Assembly (NCBI GenBank): GCA_964593905.1
Contig: CAZQLE010000091.1
Span: 1-14,590 of the forward strand
From: CAZQLE01 sp964593905
GTDB taxonomy: Bacteria; Chloroflexota; Anaerolineae; Anaerolineales; Anaerolineaceae
Length of the DNA: 14,590 nt
Reading direction: 5' to 3'
Shown here piece by piece: positions 13,607-14,590 of this stretch. Positions within the stretch are counted from its first letter, which is position 1, and every line of letters starts with the position of its first letter. The position numbers and the translations under genes are program-made. The notes beneath the pieces were generated by a model, which ran no database searches, was not told the DNA's origin, and was given only the letters and a program-made list of their open reading frames with translations.

Positions 13607-14590
13607 TTATTTCACCAGTTCCTTGGCATGTGTCTGAATCTTTTTGACCGCGGCTACAATCTCAGCCGTATCCTGGTCATCGCCCAGCAGGGTGCGGTGT
13701 ACCAGCCAGACGGTATTCTCGGCCGCGTCATCCGAAACGGCAAAATCGGCCTTTAAGAAAGCAAATTCTTCGCGGGCATGGTCCGGCGCCAGACGTTTGC
13801 GAAACTCACCGTTCTGAAAGACATCCAGCCGGCGCACCGGTGGATAACTGGCCTGGGTTGGAATGCCTTCTGCATTCAAAGCCTCGATAAATTTTTCGGT
13901 GGACAACCCCGCAAAAGCGCTTTTGTCATAGTGGAAGATATAGCAATAATTGCCGTTCCGGGTGCAGCGCGGGTCAACTGTCTGCGGGCGAATGCCCTCG
14001 ATCTCTGCCAGTGCCCGGTTAAGATGGGCTGCACTGTGCGTGCGAATTGCTCCCTGGGCATCCAACCGCTTAAGCTGCTGCGATAATATCGCGCCCTGCC
14101 ATTCGCTTAAGCGGTAGTTCGAACCGTATAGATAATGGGCGTAGAACCAGCGCCCGGGCATGCGTCCACAATCATGCACTGCGCGAATGCGCACGGCCAG
14201 GTCTTCATTATTGGTGATGATGATTCCGCCTTCACCGGCGGTCATCAACTTGCTGGCCTGAAAACTAAAGGTGCCCACCGTGCCAATGCTGCCAACTTTA
14301 TGACCCTTCCATTCGCTGCCATGCGCGTGGGCGCTGTCTTCGATCAGATGCAGGTTGTGAATGCGGGCAATCTCTTGCAGGCGGTCCAAATCTGCCGGAT
14401 GCCCGGCAACATGAACGGCCACAATCGCCTTCGTGCGCGGGGTAATGGCGGCCTCAACCTTTTCGGCGTCAATGCAGTAGGTACCCGAATCGATCTCCAC
14501 CGGCACTGGCATCGCCCCGGCAAACAACACCGCCGAGGCGCTGGCGACAAAGGTGTAATCGGGGACAATCACTTCATCGCCCAGGCCAAT
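13607..14590 (-). CDS. DegT/DnrJ/EryC1/StrS-family PLP aminotransferase (partial, N-terminus beyond the window)
   Basis: The visible 327 residues lack only the N-terminal part; the frame stays open to the right edge (IGLGDEVIVPDYTFVASASAVLFAGAMPV). Hallmarks are EDSAHAHGS with Asp85, which contacts the pyridoxal ring nitrogen, and SFQASKLMTAGEGG with the cofactor lysine Lys114, followed by SNYRLSEWQGAILSQQL. The family transfers amino groups to keto-sugars or keto-cyclitols, usually in nucleotide-sugar biosynthesis but also in aminocyclitol metabolism. Here it heads an operon with an isomerase and an importer, which suggests a keto-sugar or inosose substrate. No glycosyltransferase or nucleotide-sugar gene is nearby. 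Substrate assignment is inference. Confidence 0.9.
   Translation of the reverse strand: MGLGDEVIVPDYTFVASASAVLFAGAMPVPVEIDSGTYCIDAEKVEAAITPRTKAIVAVHVAGHPADLDRLQEIARIHNLHLIEDSAHAHGSEWKGHKVGSIGTVGTFSFQASKLMTAGEGGIIITNNEDLAVRIRAVHDCGRMPGRWFYAHYLYGSNYRLSEWQGAILSQQLKRLDAQGAIRTHSAAHLNRALAEIEGIRPQTVDPRCTRNGNYCYIFHYDKSAFAGLSTEKFIEALNAEGIPTQASYPPVRRLDVFQNGEFRKRLAPDHAREEFAFLKADFAVSDDAAENTVWLVHRTLLGDDQDTAEIVAAVKKIQTHAKELVK

Overview
This window is bacterial, roughly 55-60% GC, gene-dense, and free of RNA genes, CRISPR arrays or transposases that I can see. Two substrate-binding lipoproteins start with a short hydrophobic signal, a lipobox and an Ala/Pro/Glu-rich linker. Together with the wealth of sugar transport and catabolism genes, this resembles Chloroflexota (Anaerolineae/Caldilineae-type) genomes. 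The taxonomic call is inference; nothing here is a phylogenetic marker.

Region A (1-4962) is a divergent sugar-utilisation locus. Leftward runs a partial ribose-type (CUT2/PBP1) sugar-binding lipoprotein. Rightward runs an apparent operon of class II aldolase, PfkB-type sugar-phosphate kinase, cupin-type phosphoglucose isomerase, ROK sugar kinase and a SorC-family regulator. Between them lie two near-consensus sigma70 promoters placed back to back, whose -35 boxes overlap the two ends of a 48-bp inverted repeat (595-642), the likely SorC operator. Read as chemistry, the genes are kinase, aldose-ketose isomerase, second kinase and aldolase. That is a self-contained copy of the upper half of glycolysis, built from non-canonical families and probably aimed at an unusual sugar.

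Region B (4963-7186) holds a diverged inverted-repeat element, then a cytoplasmic GH13 alpha-glucan enzyme and a TetR-family regulator, both leftward. A near-identical palindrome lies in front of each, and the TetR gene appears to be leaderless.

Region C (7187-14590) is all leftward. In transcription order it contains a DegT-type PLP aminotransferase (5' end outside the window), a small cupin-like protein, an L-fucose/arabinose-isomerase-like protein, a uroporphyrinogen-decarboxylase-fold protein, then a CUT1 ABC importer made of a binding lipoprotein and two permeases. No ATPase is encoded here, so a shared ATPase elsewhere is likely. A strong 11-bp stem-loop between binding protein and permeases looks like an expression-tuning device. 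The enzymes suggest uptake and conversion of a sugar, amino sugar or cyclitol, but the substrate cannot be read from the sequence.
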